From Marinobacter sp. (lineage in GTDB: Bacteria > Pseudomonadota > Gammaproteobacteria > Pseudomonadales > Oleiphilaceae): a stretch of DNA of 33,224 bases. Location: the NCBI GenBank assembly GCA_029264995.1, contig JAJUKC010000025.1, positions 1-33,224 on the forward strand. The letters are read 5' to 3'. Both the position numbers and the translations under genes were made by a program. The stretch's first letter is position 1, and each line of letters begins with the position of its first letter. The notes under the pieces were generated by a model. It was not told the origin of the DNA, did not search any database, and was given only the letters and a program-made list of their open reading frames with translations. Shown piece by piece: positions 1 through 10,446 of this stretch.

Positions 1-1
1 C

Positions 2-1489
2 GAGTTCAAGCGGGACGTGGTTATCGACCTGGTTTGCTACCGTCGCCGTGGCCACAACGAGGCCGACGAGCCGGCTGCTACCCAGCCGCTGATGTACGAC
101 AAGATCCGCAAGCTGAAAACCACTCGCGCTCTGTACGCAGAGCAGCTAGTTGAAGCCGGCGTGATCAGCGAAGACGAAGCCAGGCAGATGGAGAACGACT
201 ACCGTGACGCACTCGACAAGGGTGAACACGTGGTCAAGTCCCTGGTCAAGGAGCCGAGCAAAGAGCTCTATGTTGACTGGGCGCCTTACCTGGGCCACGA
301 GTGGACTGCCAAGTGCAAGACCAGCGTTCCCCTGAAAACGATCCAGAAGCTGGGCAAGAAACTGACCCAGGTTCCGGAAGGGTTCAGCATCCAGCGTCAG
401 GTTTCCAAGATTGTTAATGACCGCGAAAAGATGACAGCCGGCGCACTGTCCCTGAACTGGGGCTACGGCGAAATGATGGCGTACGCCACCCTGCTGAATG
501 AAGGTCATCCGATCCGCCTGACTGGTCAGGATGTCGGCCGGGGCACCTTCTCGCACCGTCACGCCGTTTTGCATAACCAGAAAGATGGCTCTACCCATAT
601 TTCCCTCCAGAACCTGAAAGACGATCAGCCGAGGTTCGATATCTATGACTCAATTCTGTCAGAAGAAGCGGTCATGGCATTCGAATACGGTTATGCCACC
701 ACGACCCCGAACGCGCTGATTGTTTGGGAGGCCCAGTTCGGCGACTTCGCCAACGGTGCCCAGGTGGTGATTGATCAGTTCCTGACCAGTGGTGAGCATA
801 AGTGGGGCCGCCTGTGTGGCCTGACGCTGCTGCTGCCGCACGGTTATGAAGGGCAGGGGCCGGAGCACAGTTCCGCCCGTCTGGAGCGCTTCCTGCAGTT
901 GTGTGCCGAGCACAATATTCAGGTCTGTGTGCCCACCACACCGTCTCAGGTGTTCCACATGTTGCGTCGGCAGGTGAAGCGTCCGCTGCGTAAGCCGCTG
1001 GTAGCCATTACGCCCAAGAGTCTGCTGCGTCACAAGGAAGCGATTTCGGGCCTGGACGATCTGACATCCGGAACCTTCCAGACGATTCTGCCGGAGAAAG
1101 AGCCGTCCGATCCCAAGAAAGTGACTCGCCTGATCCTCTGCAGTGGCAAGGTCTACTATGATCTTCTGGAGAAGAAAAAGGCGGACGAGCGGGACGATGT
1201 CGCGATTGTTCGTATCGAACAATTGTATCCGTTCCCGGGTGATGACCTGGACGAACTGCTGAGCCAGTACAGCAAGCTCAAGCATGTGGTCTGGTGTCAG
1301 GAAGAGCCGATGAACCAGGGAGCCTGGTACTGCAGTCAGCATCACATGCGGAACGCACTGCAGCGCCTGAATCCCAAGCTATATCTCCAGTATGCCGGTC
1401 GTGAGGCTTCTGCTGCTCCTGCCTGTGGACACATGTCTGTTCACATTGAAGAGCAGAAGAAACTGGTTAACGACGCGTTTGAAATCTGA
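2..1489 (+). CDS. sucA: 2-oxoglutarate dehydrogenase E1 component, 3' part
   Basis: This is the thiamine-diphosphate-dependent E1 subunit of the 2-oxoglutarate dehydrogenase complex. It decarboxylates 2-oxoglutarate and passes the succinyl group to lipoyl-E2 in the cytoplasm. The reading frame is open from base 2, so the gene enters from outside the window; about 495 C-terminal residues of a protein usually near 940 aa are present. The internal GTG at 17 is not a real start. Recognisable blocks are CYRRRGHNEADEP close to the left edge (E1 core), a GRGTFSHRHAV block and the EAQFGDFANGAQ block of the pyrimidine-binding transketolase-like domain. A C-terminal transketolase-type domain ends with PACGHMSVH and the stop at 1487. 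It lies 25 bases before sucB in the same operon. Identification is secure from motif order and context. Confidence 0.97.
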   Translation, partial: EFKRDVVIDLVCYRRRGHNEADEPAATQPLMYDKIRKLKTTRALYAEQLVEAGVISEDEARQMENDYRDALDKGEHVVKSLVKEPSKELYVDWAPYLGHEWTAKCKTSVPLKTIQKLGKKLTQVPEGFSIQRQVSKIVNDREKMTAGALSLNWGYGEMMAYATLLNEGHPIRLTGQDVGRGTFSHRHAVLHNQKDGSTHISLQNLKDDQPRFDIYDSILSEEAVMAFEYGYATTTPNALIVWEAQFGDFANGAQVVIDQFLTSGEHKWGRLCGLTLLLPHGYEGQGPEHSSARLERFLQLCAEHNIQVCVPTTPSQVFHMLRRQVKRPLRKPLVAITPKSLLRHKEAISGLDDLTSGTFQTILPEKEPSDPKKVTRLILCSGKVYYDLLEKKKADERDDVAIVRIEQLYPFPGDDLDELLSQYSKLKHVVWCQEEPMNQGAWYCSQHHMRNALQRLNPKLYLQYAGREASAAPACGHMSVHIEEQKKLVNDAFEI

Positions 1490-1514
1490 CGAGCTACCGA
1501 ACTAAGGATCCGTA

Positions 1515-2738
1515 ATGTCAACAGAGATTAAAGCCCCCGTTTTCCCTGAATCGGTTGCCGAAGGCACCGTCGCGACCTGGCACAAGCAGCCGGGTGAGGC
1601 CTGTTCCCGTGACGAGCTGATTGTCGATATCGAAACCGAAAAGGTTGTGCTCGAAGTGGTTGCGCCGGCGGATGGTGTGATCGAAGAAATTCTCAAGAAC
1701 GAAGGCGACACCGTGGAAAGCGGTGAGGTCATCGGCAAGTTCAAGGAAGGCGCAGCAGGTGAATCCAAGCCGGCCGAGAGCAAGTCTGAAGCGAAAGCCG
1801 AAGCTCCGAAAGCCGAGGAGAAATCCGAAGCCGCTTCCGGCGATGCGATTCTGAGCCCGGCTGCCCGCAAGCTTGCCGAAGAAAACAACGTTGATCCGAG
1901 CGCGGTAAAAGGCACTGGTAAAGATGGCCGTGTTACCAAGGAAGACGTTCAGAACTACGTGGACAGCAACAAGTCCTCCGGTGGTGCGCCTGCGGCCAAA
2001 CCGGCAGCGATGCCTGAGGTAAACGTTGGCCAGGGCGAGCGCGCCGAGAAGCGGGTTCCGATGACACGCCTGCGTGCCAGCATCGCCAAGCGTCTGGTTG
2101 ACGCCCAGCAGACAGCCGCCATGCTGACCACCTTTAACGAGGTGAACATGGCGCCGATCATGGAACTGCGTAAGCAGTACCAGGACAGCTTCGTGAAGCG
2201 CCACGGCATCAAGCTGGGCTTCATGTCGTTCTTCACCAAAGCAGCGACCGAAGCTCTGAAGCGCTTCCCCGCCGTGAATGCCTCCATCGACGGTAACGAC
2301 ATGGTGTACCACGGTTACCAGGATGTGGGCGTAGCAGTATCCACTGACCGTGGTCTGGTGGTTCCTGTTCTGCGTGACACCGATGCCATGGGCCTGGCCG
2401 ACATCGAGAAGAAGATCGTCGAGTACGGTACCAAGGCGAAGGAGGGCAAGCTGGCCATTGAAGATATGACCGGCGGCACCTTCACCATCACCAACGGTGG
2501 TATTTTCGGTTCTCTGATCTCCACGCCGATTCTGAACCCGCCGCAGACTGCGATTCTGGGTATGCACAAGATCCAGGAGCGCCCGATGGCGGTGAATGGC
2601 AAGGTTGAGATCCTGCCAATGATGTACCTGGCGCTGTCATACGATCACCGTATGATCGATGGCAAGGAAGCGGTGCAGTTCCTGGTGGCCATCAAGGAAA
2701 TGCTGGAAGACCCGGCACGTATCCTGCTGGATGTGTAA
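1515..2738 (+). CDS. sucB: dihydrolipoyllysine succinyltransferase (2-oxoglutarate dehydrogenase E2)
   Basis: This is the E2 core of the 2-oxoglutarate dehydrogenase complex. It moves the succinyl group from E1 to CoA through a swinging lipoyl arm. The 407 residues show one N-terminal lipoyl domain with the lipoylated lysine in ETEKVV (K43), then a flexible Ala/Glu/Lys/Pro-rich linker (about 78-108). A peripheral subunit-binding domain follows (about 112-149), and then the catalytic acyltransferase domain with the HxxxDG motif (H378, D382). Length and single-lipoyl layout fit SucB rather than the multi-lipoyl pyruvate E2 AceF. The ATG at 1515 is preceded by TAAGGA at 1504-1509. It sits between sucA and lpdA, with 35 bases to the latter. 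Confidence 0.97.
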   Translation: MSTEIKAPVFPESVAEGTVATWHKQPGEACSRDELIVDIETEKVVLEVVAPADGVIEEILKNEGDTVESGEVIGKFKEGAAGESKPAESKSEAKAEAPKAEEKSEAASGDAILSPAARKLAEENNVDPSAVKGTGKDGRVTKEDVQNYVDSNKSSGGAPAAKPAAMPEVNVGQGERAEKRVPMTRLRASIAKRLVDAQQTAAMLTTFNEVNMAPIMELRKQYQDSFVKRHGIKLGFMSFFTKAATEALKRFPAVNASIDGNDMVYHGYQDVGVAVSTDRGLVVPVLRDTDAMGLADIEKKIVEYGTKAKEGKLAIEDMTGGTFTITNGGIFGSLISTPILNPPQTAILGMHKIQERPMAVNGKVEILPMMYLALSYDHRMIDGKEAVQFLVAIKEMLEDPARILLDV

Positions 2739-2743
2739 TCTGA

Positions 2744-4216
<1,473 letters not shown>

Positions 4217-4231
4217 CGCATTGTCGGAATA

Positions 4232-4356
4232 CGGGGCGCCAACTGGGGCGCCCCGCTGCCATCATAACGGCGGCTTTTCGCATGTGTGACCGGCAGGCCG
4301 AGGCGATCCCTGGCCTGCCAGAACGAATTCGTTCCAGCTGCACCAATGGCGGTGCA
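4232..4356. repeat. cluster of four inverted repeats in the lpdA-sucC spacer
   Basis: Four separate dyads occur in 125 bases. The first is a perfect 9-base stem CGGGGCGCC/GGCGCCCCG at 4232-4240 and 4247-4255. The second is an 8-base stem GGCAGGCC/GGCCTGCC at 4292-4299 and 4312-4319. The third is a 14-base perfect palindrome GAACGAATTCGTTC at 4321-4334. The fourth is a 6-base stem TGCACC/GGTGCA at 4339-4344 and 4351-4356. None is followed by a T tract, so none is a standard intrinsic terminator. The first could still slow polymerase or protect the upstream mRNA end. A role in setting sucAB-lpdA against sucCD levels is inference. Confidence 0.6.
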
Positions 4357-4412
4357 CTGACGGGTTCATTTCCGTACGTGGTTATCCTCCATCAATAGAC
4401 GGGACATTAACT

Positions 4413-5579
4413 ATGAATTTGCACGAATATCAGGGCAAGCAGCTGTTCGCTGAGTACGGCCTGCCCGTATCCAAAGGCATTGCCTGCGATACTCCCAAGG
4501 AAGCCGTAGCAGCGGCAGACGAAATCGGCGGTGACGGCTGGGTAGTCAAAGCCCAGGTTCACGCTGGTGGTCGCGGCAAGGCCGGCGGTGTAAAGCTGGT
4601 CAAGAGCAAAGAAGAGATCCGTGAATTCGCCGAAAAGTGGCTGGGTAAGAACCTGGTTACCTACCAGACCGACGAAAACGGCCAGCCGGTCAGCAAGATT
4701 CTGGTTGAATCCCTCACCGACATCGACCAGGAGCTGTACCTGGGCGCAGTGGTAGACCGTGGTTCCCGTCGTATCGTTTTCATGGCCTCTACTGAAGGTG
4801 GCGTGGAAATCGAGAAGGTTGCTGAAGAAACTCCGGAAAAGATCCTGAAAGCCGAGATTGATCCGCTGGTCGGCGCTCAGCCGTACCAGGGTCGCGAGCT
4901 GGCGTTCAAGCTGGGCCTGGAAGGCAAGCAGATCGGTCAGTTCACCAAGATTTTCCTTGGCCTGGCCAAACTGTTTGAAGAGTGCGACCTGGCGCTGGTT
5001 GAAATCAACCCGCTGGTAATCACCCCGGCCGGTGATCTGCACTGTCTCGACGCCAAAGTAGGCGTAGATGGCAACGCGCTGTACCGCCAGAAGAAAATCC
5101 ACGATATGCACGATCCCTCCCAGGAAGACTCCCGGGAAGCGGAAGCGGCCAAGTGGGAGCTCAACTATGTTGCGCTGGAAGGCAACATCGGCTGCATGGT
5201 TAACGGTGCTGGCCTGGCCATGGGCACCATGGACATCATCAAGCTGTCCGGCGGCCAGCCGGCCAACTTCCTGGACGTAGGCGGCGGCGCAACCAAAGAG
5301 CGCGTATCCGAAGCGTTCAAGATCATCCTGTCTGACGACGCGGTACAGGCCGTTCTGGTTAACATCTTCGGTGGTATTGTTCGCTGCGACATGATCGCTG
5401 AGGGCATCATCGGTGCGGTTAAAGAAGTCGGCGTTAAAGTGCCTGTTGTGGTTCGTCTGGAAGGCAACAACGCGGAGCTGGGTACCAAGGTACTCGCCGA
5501 AAGTGGCCTGAACATCATCGCCGCCACCAGCCTGGCGGACGCCGCAGAGCAAGTCGTTAAAGCCGCAGGGGGTAAATAA
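4413..5579 (+). CDS. sucC: succinyl-CoA synthetase beta subunit (ADP- or GDP-forming)
   Basis: This is the beta subunit of succinyl-CoA synthetase. With SucD it converts succinyl-CoA to succinate while making a nucleoside triphosphate. The 388 residues equal the E. coli length. The N-terminal ATP-grasp domain starts with the typical [16 protein letters not shown] and holds the [12 protein letters not shown] block. The C-terminal ligase domain holds the glycine-rich GGGATKERV and [10 protein letters not shown] blocks, near the phosphohistidine and subunit interface in known structures. The stop overlaps the sucD start by one base (TAATG), so the two subunits are translationally coupled, which suits a 1:1 complex. 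It follows lpdA after a 196-base spacer, so separate initiation is possible. Confidence 0.97.
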   Translation: MNLHEYQGKQLFAEYGLPVSKGIACDTPKEAVAAADEIGGDGWVVKAQVHAGGRGKAGGVKLVKSKEEIREFAEKWLGKNLVTYQTDENGQPVSKILVESLTDIDQELYLGAVVDRGSRRIVFMASTEGGVEIEKVAEETPEKILKAEIDPLVGAQPYQGRELAFKLGLEGKQIGQFTKIFLGLAKLFEECDLALVEINPLVITPAGDLHCLDAKVGVDGNALYRQKKIHDMHDPSQEDSREAEAAKWELNYVALEGNIGCMVNGAGLAMGTMDIIKLSGGQPANFLDVGGGATKERVSEAFKIILSDDAVQAVLVNIFGGIVRCDMIAEGIIGAVKEVGVKVPVVVRLEGNNAELGTKVLAESGLNIIAATSLADAAEQVVKAAGGK

Positions 5580-6451
5580 TGAGCATCCTGATCAACAAAG
5601 ACACCAAGGTTATCTGCCAGGGCTTTACCGGCGCACAGGGTACCTTCCACTCTGAGCAGGCCATCGCTTATGGCACCAAGATGGTAGGTGGTGTCAGCCC
5701 CGGTAAGGGCGGCACTGAGCATCTGGGTCTGCCGGTGTTCAACACCGTACGTGAAGCGGTAGAAAAGACCGGCGCTGAAGCGACCGTCATCTACGTTCCG
5801 GCTCCGTTCTGTAAAGACGCCATCATCGAAGCGGCCGACGCCGGTATTCAGTTGATCGTTTGTATCACTGAAGGTATTCCGACCATCGACATGCTGTACG
5901 CCAAAGAATATGTTGATCGTAAAGGCGTTCGCATGATCGGCCCGAACTGCCCGGGCGTGATCACTCCGGACGAGTGCAAGATCGGCATCATGCCTGGCCA
6001 TATCCACAAGAAGGGTAAGGTTGGTATCGTGTCCCGTTCCGGCACCCTGACCTATGAAGCGGTCAAGCAGACCACGGACTTCGGCTACGGTCAGTCCACC
6101 TGTATCGGTATCGGTGGCGACCCGATTCCTGGCTCCAACTTCATCGACATTCTGAAGCTGCTGCAGGAAGATCCGGAAACCGAAGCCATCGTCATGATTG
6201 GTGAGATCGGTGGTACCGCTGAGGAAGAAGCGGCTGCGTTCATCAAAGAGAACGTCACCAAGCCGGTGGTTTCCTACATTGCCGGTGTCACTGCACCTCC
6301 GGGCAAGCGTATGGGCCATGCTGGCGCCATCATCTCTGGTGGTAAGGGTACGGCGGACGAGAAGTTTGCTGCCCTGGAAGACGCCGGTGTTAAAACCGTG
6401 CGCAGCCTGGCCGAAATCGGCAAGGCCCTGAAGGAAGTGACTGGCTGGTAA
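5579..6451 (+). CDS. sucD: succinyl-CoA synthetase alpha subunit
   Basis: This is the alpha subunit of succinyl-CoA synthetase, carrying the CoA site and the phosphorylated histidine. The 290 residues match the usual 288-290. The N-terminal CoA-binding Rossmann domain contains [16 protein letters not shown]. The catalytic histidine is H247 in [10 protein letters not shown], and a GPNCPGVI block is present. The ATG overlaps the sucC stop by one base. The operon closes just downstream at a strong intrinsic terminator. Confidence 0.97.
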   Translation: MSILINKDTKVICQGFTGAQGTFHSEQAIAYGTKMVGGVSPGKGGTEHLGLPVFNTVREAVEKTGAEATVIYVPAPFCKDAIIEAADAGIQLIVCITEGIPTIDMLYAKEYVDRKGVRMIGPNCPGVITPDECKIGIMPGHIHKKGKVGIVSRSGTLTYEAVKQTTDFGYGQSTCIGIGGDPIPGSNFIDILKLLQEDPETEAIVMIGEIGGTAEEEAAAFIKENVTKPVVSYIAGVTAPPGKRMGHAGAIISGGKGTADEKFAALEDAGVKTVRSLAEIGKALKEVTGW

Positions 6452-6470
6452 AGCAGCCCTGAGCTTCACC

Positions 6471-6509
6471 AAAACCCCCGGATTCGCGAGAATTCCGGGG
6501 GTTTTGCGT
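6471..6509 (+). terminator. intrinsic terminator of the suc operon
   Basis: A 12-base perfect stem joins AAAACCCCCGGA (6471-6482) with TCCGGGGGTTTT (6494-6505). The inner TTC and GAA can add further pairs, and the stem ends in T residues. It lies 20 bases after the sucD stop. The flanking A run makes it potentially bidirectional. Confidence 0.9.
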
Positions 6510-6538
6510 TATGGGGCTCCGGTTTTGTGCCGCATTGC

Positions 6539-6567
6539 TTAACGCCGGCGAGTGTAAAGACTATAAT
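6539..6567 (+). promoter_or_regulatory. candidate sigma-70 promoter for trpS
   Basis: A perfect -10 hexamer TATAAT lies at 6562-6567. A weaker -35 TTAACG lies at 6539-6544 with a 17-base spacer. It sits between the suc terminator and trpS, about 80 bases before the start codon, where a new transcription unit must begin. Assignment is by pattern only. Confidence 0.5.
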
Positions 6568-6646
6568 GCCCGGTCAGCCTGATTTCAGCGGCCGGTTTAG
6601 GCGCTGATCTCCGGCGCTCTATAAACAGAAAGAAGGAGTTCGTGCT

Positions 6647-7861
6647 TTGAGTTCTGTCGATTCCCAGCAAAGAGTGTTGTCCGGCATGCGTCCGACCGGC
6701 AAGCTGCACCTCGGCCACTACCATGGTGTGCTGAAAAACTGGGTCAAGCTCCAGCACGAGTACGAGTGCTTCTTCTTTGTCGCGGACTGGCACGCCCTGA
6801 CCACCCAGTACGATGACCCGTCAGGCATCGAGCAAAGCGTATGGGATATGGTCATCGACTGGCTGGCGGCCGGTGTTAATCCTGGCTCGTCCACCATGTT
6901 TATCCAGTCCCAGGTTCCGGAACACGCCGAGCTGCACCTGTTGTTGTCTATGATCACGCCCCTGGGCTGGCTGGAGCGCATTCCCACCTACAAGGATCAG
7001 CAGGAGAAACTGCGGGAAAAGGATCTGGCCACCTACGGCTTCCTTGGTTACCCGCTGCTGCAGACTGCGGATATCCTGATGTACCGGGCTGGCAAGGTTC
7101 CGGTGGGGGCAGACCAGGTATCCCATGTTGAGATAACCCGGGAAATTGCCCGTCGGTTCAATCACATCTATGGCCGCGAGCCCGGTTTCGAAGAGCAGGC
7201 TGAGGCCGCTATCGTCAAGATGGGTAAAAAGAACGCCAAGCTCTACCGCAGCCTGAAAAAACGCTATCAGGAAGAGGGCGACTTTGAGGCGCTGGAAACC
7301 GCTCGGGCCCTGCTCAAAGAACAGCAGAACATTTCTCTGGGTGACCGCGAGCGGCTTTATGGCTTCATTGAAGGCGGCGGCAAGGTGATATTGCCTGAAC
7401 CGCAGCCGCTGCTCACGCCGGAATCCAAAATGCCGGGGCTGGACGGCCAGAAAATGTCCAAGTCCTACAACAATTACATTGGCTTGCGTGAAGATCCGGA
7501 CAGTGTTGCTCAGAAGGTCCGGACCATGCAGACCGACCCGCAGCGGGTGCGCCGGACAGACCCGGGCGAACCGGAGAAGTGCCCGGTCTGGGGTATGCAC
7601 AAAGTCTACTCGGACGAGCAGACCTGCCAGTGGGTACAGGAAGGCTGTCGCAGCGCCGGCATTGGCTGCCTGGACTGCAAAAAGCCGCTGATCGATGCCA
7701 TCATCGAGGAACAGAAGCCGTTGCATGAGCGTGCCCGGGAATACGAGAGCAACCCGGATCTGGTGCATTCCATTCTGCAGGAAGGTCGAGAGCATGCGCG
7801 CGATGCTGCCCGCGATACTCTGGAAGAAGTCCGTGCAGCGATGGGGCTCAGCTACCGCTGA
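6647..7861 (+). CDS. trpS: tryptophanyl-tRNA synthetase, long form with four-cysteine motif
   Basis: This class I aminoacyl-tRNA synthetase charges tRNA-Trp. The HIGH-type signature is HLGH (21-24) in KLHLGHYHG, and the KMSKS loop is at 269-273. At 404 residues it is longer than the roughly 334-residue E. coli enzyme. The extra length includes a charged insert of about 60 residues before KMSKS (around 180-240). After KMSKS come four cysteines, C312, C334, C341 and C344. Their C-x21-C-x6-C-x2-C spacing closely resembles the [4Fe-4S] motif of Thermotoga maritima TrpRS. The start is TTG at 6647, with AAGGAG at 6633-6638, eight bases upstream; the nearby GTG at 6642 runs into a stop at once. A candidate promoter precedes it and scpA follows after 37 bases. 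Confidence 0.95.
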   Translation: MSSVDSQQRVLSGMRPTGKLHLGHYHGVLKNWVKLQHEYECFFFVADWHALTTQYDDPSGIEQSVWDMVIDWLAAGVNPGSSTMFIQSQVPEHAELHLLLSMITPLGWLERIPTYKDQQEKLREKDLATYGFLGYPLLQTADILMYRAGKVPVGADQVSHVEITREIARRFNHIYGREPGFEEQAEAAIVKMGKKNAKLYRSLKKRYQEEGDFEALETARALLKEQQNISLGDRERLYGFIEGGGKVILPEPQPLLTPESKMPGLDGQKMSKSYNNYIGLREDPDSVAQKVRTMQTDPQRVRRTDPGEPEKCPVWGMHKVYSDEQTCQWVQEGCRSAGIGCLDCKKPLIDAIIEEQKPLHERAREYESNPDLVHSILQEGREHARDAARDTLEEVRAAMGLSYR

Positions 7862-7898
7862 TTCCTGATCGCCAATAACGTCAAAGGCTGGCAAAGGC

Positions 7899-8726
7899 AT
7901 GACCGAAGACACCAGGGAGCCGGAAGCGGCGCAGGCAACGACACCGGAACAGGTGCCGCTGGCGCTCGTATCCGGCAAACCCCTGGTGGACATCCCGAAG
8001 GATCTTTACATCCCGCCCGATGCGCTCGCGGTTTTTCTGGAGGCCTTCGAGGGGCCGCTGGATTTGCTTCTGTACCTCATTCGCCGCCAGAACATGAATA
8101 TCCTCGATATTGATGTCAGTGAAATCACCCGCCAGTACATGGATTACATTGGTGCGGTGGAAGCGATGCGATTCGAACTGGCAGCCGAATATCTGGTGAT
8201 GGCGGCGACCCTGGCGGAGATCAAATCCCGCATGTTGCTGCCCCGCCAGGAGAGTGACGATGAAGAGGATATCGATCCCCGGGCAGAGCTGATTCGCCGG
8301 CTTCAGCAGTACGAACGGTTCAAGAAAGCCGCAGAAGATATCGACGAGATCCCGCGCATGGAGCGGGATACCTTTGCGGCGTCCGCTGCCTTACCCAAGC
8401 TTCCGTCATCACAACCTCATCCAGATGTTGATATGAAGGAGTTGTTGCTGGCGTTACAGGGCGTGCTGCAAAGGGCGGATCTGTTTACCAGCCACCATGT
8501 CGAGAAAGAGCGGTTATCGACAAGGGAGAGGATGTCCCACATTCTGTCGGTACTGCAGGGTGACCGGTTCGTGACCTTTGAGAGCCTGTTTACCCTTGAA
8601 GAAGGCCGGCTGGGAGTGGTTGTAACCTTTCTGGCTACACTGGAACTGGTGAAAGAACAGCTGATTGAAATCGTTCAGGCGGAAGTGCTCGGCCCCATTC
8701 ATGTCAGGGCACGGGCGGCAAGCTGA
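7899..8726 (+). CDS. scpA: segregation and condensation protein A
   Basis: ScpA is the kleisin subunit of the bacterial Smc-ScpAB condensin. It bridges the Smc heads and binds ScpB. The 275 residues start with a variable acidic and proline-rich arm (1-45). The conserved kleisin N-terminal region follows, VFLEAFEGPLDLLLYLIRRQ, with NILDIDVSEITRQYMDYI after it and then an acidic middle part. The C-terminal winged-helix region (about 205-270) contains VTFESLFTLEEGRLGVVVTFLATLELVK. It follows trpS closely and lies 16 bases before scpB, the usual partner. Smc itself is encoded 3.6 kb downstream in a separate unit. Confidence 0.95.
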   Translation: MTEDTREPEAAQATTPEQVPLALVSGKPLVDIPKDLYIPPDALAVFLEAFEGPLDLLLYLIRRQNMNILDIDVSEITRQYMDYIGAVEAMRFELAAEYLVMAATLAEIKSRMLLPRQESDDEEDIDPRAELIRRLQQYERFKKAAEDIDEIPRMERDTFAASAALPKLPSSQPHPDVDMKELLLALQGVLQRADLFTSHHVEKERLSTRERMSHILSVLQGDRFVTFESLFTLEEGRLGVVVTFLATLELVKEQLIEIVQAEVLGPIHVRARAAS

Positions 8727-8742
8727 AGGATCGAGTGACACT

Positions 8743-9408
8743 ATGAACGAAGAACATCTGGCCCGTATTCAGGCTATTGCGGAGGCGGCACTGTTGGCTG
8801 CCGGCAAGCCGTTGTCTCTGGAGCAGCTGCGTGAGCTGTTTGGCGAAGACGAACGCCCGGCCCGGCAGGTGATGGAGCATGTGTTGATGATGCTGGAGCA
8901 ATCCTGCGAAGGCCGTGGCTTCGAGCTTCGCAAGGTTGCCAGCGGCTACCGATTGCAGGTTCGGGAAGAGTTTGCGCCATGGGTGGGTCGGCTGTTTGAG
9001 GAAAAGCCCCAGCGTTATTCCCGGGCGCTTCTGGAAACCCTGGCCCTGATTGCCTATCGTCAGCCCATCACCCGTGGCGAGATCGAAGATATTCGTGGGG
9101 TTACGGTAAGCAGCAATATCATTCGAACACTGCTTGAGCGAGAGTGGGTGCGTGTGGTTGGTCATCGGGATGTCCCTGGGCGGCCTGCCATGTATGCAAC
9201 CACGCGCCAGTTCCTCGATTATTTCAACCTGACCGGGCTGGATGAACTGCCTCCGCTTTCTGAGGTACGCGACCTTGAAGAAATCGGTCGGGAAATAGAG
9301 CAGAACATGCAGGGAGAGATCAAATTCGACTCTCCTGATGGTTCCGGCGCCAGTCCGGACTCCGAGGCGGAGTCCGAGGCGCCTGAGTCGGATCAGACAC
9401 TTCACTGA
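8743..9408 (+). CDS. scpB: segregation and condensation protein B
   Basis: ScpB is the dimeric winged-helix subunit of Smc-ScpAB and binds the ScpA middle region. I chose ATG 8743 (221 aa, MNEEHLARIQAIAEAAL) over an in-frame start at 8665. The upstream choice would add 26 residues of unlike character and overlap scpA; GAAGGA lies at 8725-8730. Two winged-helix domains are visible, about 8-80 and 85-165. The second holds the conserved SRALLETLALIAYRQPITRGEIEDIRGV region, quoted here in parts: LETLALIAYRQPITR and EIEDIRGV. The C-terminal tail (about 190-221) is acidic and low-complexity. An 8-base hairpin begins at its stop codon. Confidence 0.94.
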   Translation: MNEEHLARIQAIAEAALLAAGKPLSLEQLRELFGEDERPARQVMEHVLMMLEQSCEGRGFELRKVASGYRLQVREEFAPWVGRLFEEKPQRYSRALLETLALIAYRQPITRGEIEDIRGVTVSSNIIRTLLEREWVRVVGHRDVPGRPAMYATTRQFLDYFNLTGLDELPPLSEVRDLEEIGREIEQNMQGEIKFDSPDGSGASPDSEAESEAPESDQTLH

Positions 9409-9423
9409 AACCCCAGGTTTCAG
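9405..9423. other. hairpin over the scpB stop codon
   Basis: A perfect 8-base stem CTGAAACC/GGTTTCAG with a 3-base loop includes the scpB TGA. No T tract follows, so it is probably not a full terminator. It may affect readthrough or translation into rluB 27 bases on. The role is inference. Confidence 0.4.
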
Positions 9424-9450
9424 CTCCGTATATCAAGGATATCTACCCCT

Positions 9451-10437
9451 ATGGCGGTAAAAGGCCCCGAAAACAAAACAGCCCGTAGCGACCAGTCTCT
9501 CAGTGCAGGCCCGGAGAGGGTGCAGAAGCTGCTTGCCCGCGCCGGCGTTGGCTCCCGGCGGGAAGTGGAAGGCTGGATAGAGGCAGGTCGATTACTGGTC
9601 AATGGCGTTCCGGTTCAGCCTGGCCAGAAGGCTTCCACTTCTGATCGTTTTGAGCTTGATGGCAAGCTGCTGGACGTGAGTTCCGCTGCCGAGGTTGTGC
9701 GCCGGGTGCTGGTTTACAACAAGCCAGAGGGTGAAGTAACCAGCCGGAAAGACCCGGAAGGGCGGCCCACGGTATTTGACCGCCTGCCGCGGCTCAAGGA
9801 TCAGCGCTGGATCTCCATCGGGCGTCTGGATATCAACACCACCGGTCTGGTGCTGTTCACCACCGATGGTGAGTTGGCCAATCGTTTGATGCATCCGTCC
9901 AGCCAGATTGACCGGGAATACGCTGTCCGGGTATTCGGTGAAGTGAACGACGCCATGATTGAGCGCCTGATGGAAGGTGTGCTGCTTGAAGACGGCATGG
10001 CCAAGTTTACCGATATCAGCCCGGCGGGTGGTAAAGGTATGAACCAGTGGTTCCACGTTACCTTGCTGGAAGGTCGTAACCGGGAAGTGCGCCGCCTGTG
10101 GGAATCTCAGGGCGTTCGGGTGAGCCGTCTCAAGCGGGTACGGTATGGACCGATTTTCCTGCCCAGCCGATTGACCATGGGGCGTTGGGAAGAGCTGGAT
10201 CAGAAGGGTGTTGATGCGCTGAGCCGTGCCGTCGGGCTTGGCAGTGTTGCTGTTCCCCAGAAAACCCCGGGAGAGCAGGCTGCCCATGATCGCAAGCGCC
10301 GCAAGAGCCCTGGCAAATCACTGCAACGGGCGCGTAAAGGTGGAAGCTGGCAAGTCGCGGATGGTGCGCCGCCAAAATCCCGGTCGGATTCCCGTGGGAA
10401 GCCGTCTGCAGGCAAGGGGAGAAAGCCCACACGCTGA
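9451..10437 (+). CDS. rluB: 23S rRNA pseudouridine(2605) synthase, RluB-type
   Basis: This enzyme isomerises a uridine to pseudouridine in 23S rRNA (position 2605 in E. coli numbering). The N-terminal S4 RNA-binding domain is at about 24-70 (VQKLLARAGVGSRREVE). The RsuA-family catalytic domain has its aspartate D127 in GRLDINTTGL. The family blocks GRNREVRRLWES and RVRYGP follow. The C-terminal 75 residues form a basic, low-complexity tail rich in Lys, Arg, Ser and Gly, as is common in RluB. AAGGAT at 9435-9440 precedes the ATG. The location right after scpB is a common gammaproteobacterial arrangement. Choosing RluB over RluE or RsuA rests on length, tail and context. Confidence 0.92.
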   Translation: MAVKGPENKTARSDQSLSAGPERVQKLLARAGVGSRREVEGWIEAGRLLVNGVPVQPGQKASTSDRFELDGKLLDVSSAAEVVRRVLVYNKPEGEVTSRKDPEGRPTVFDRLPRLKDQRWISIGRLDINTTGLVLFTTDGELANRLMHPSSQIDREYAVRVFGEVNDAMIERLMEGVLLEDGMAKFTDISPAGGKGMNQWFHVTLLEGRNREVRRLWESQGVRVSRLKRVRYGPIFLPSRLTMGRWEELDQKGVDALSRAVGLGSVAVPQKTPGEQAAHDRKRRKSPGKSLQRARKGGSWQVADGAPPKSRSDSRGKPSAGKGRKPTR

Positions 10438-10446
10438 GGCTTCTCT

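Noticed and set aside
1518..2567. Long open frames on the opposite strand of sucB, sucC, sucD, lpdA and smc.
   Set aside because: They mirror the codon pattern of strongly supported genes, have no known motifs and lack ribosome binding sites.
4321..4334. The 14-base palindrome as a restriction or phage attachment site.
   Set aside because: There is no integrase or restriction gene nearby; it was kept only as part of the inverted-repeat cluster.
8665..8742. An upstream start for scpB adding 26 residues.
   Set aside because: It overlaps scpA and encodes residues unlike ScpB; ATG 8743 has a ribosome binding site and the normal start.
9360..9390. Direct repeat of TCCGAGGCG near the scpB 3' end.
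   Set aside because: It encodes the acidic low-complexity tail and is explained by codon repetition.
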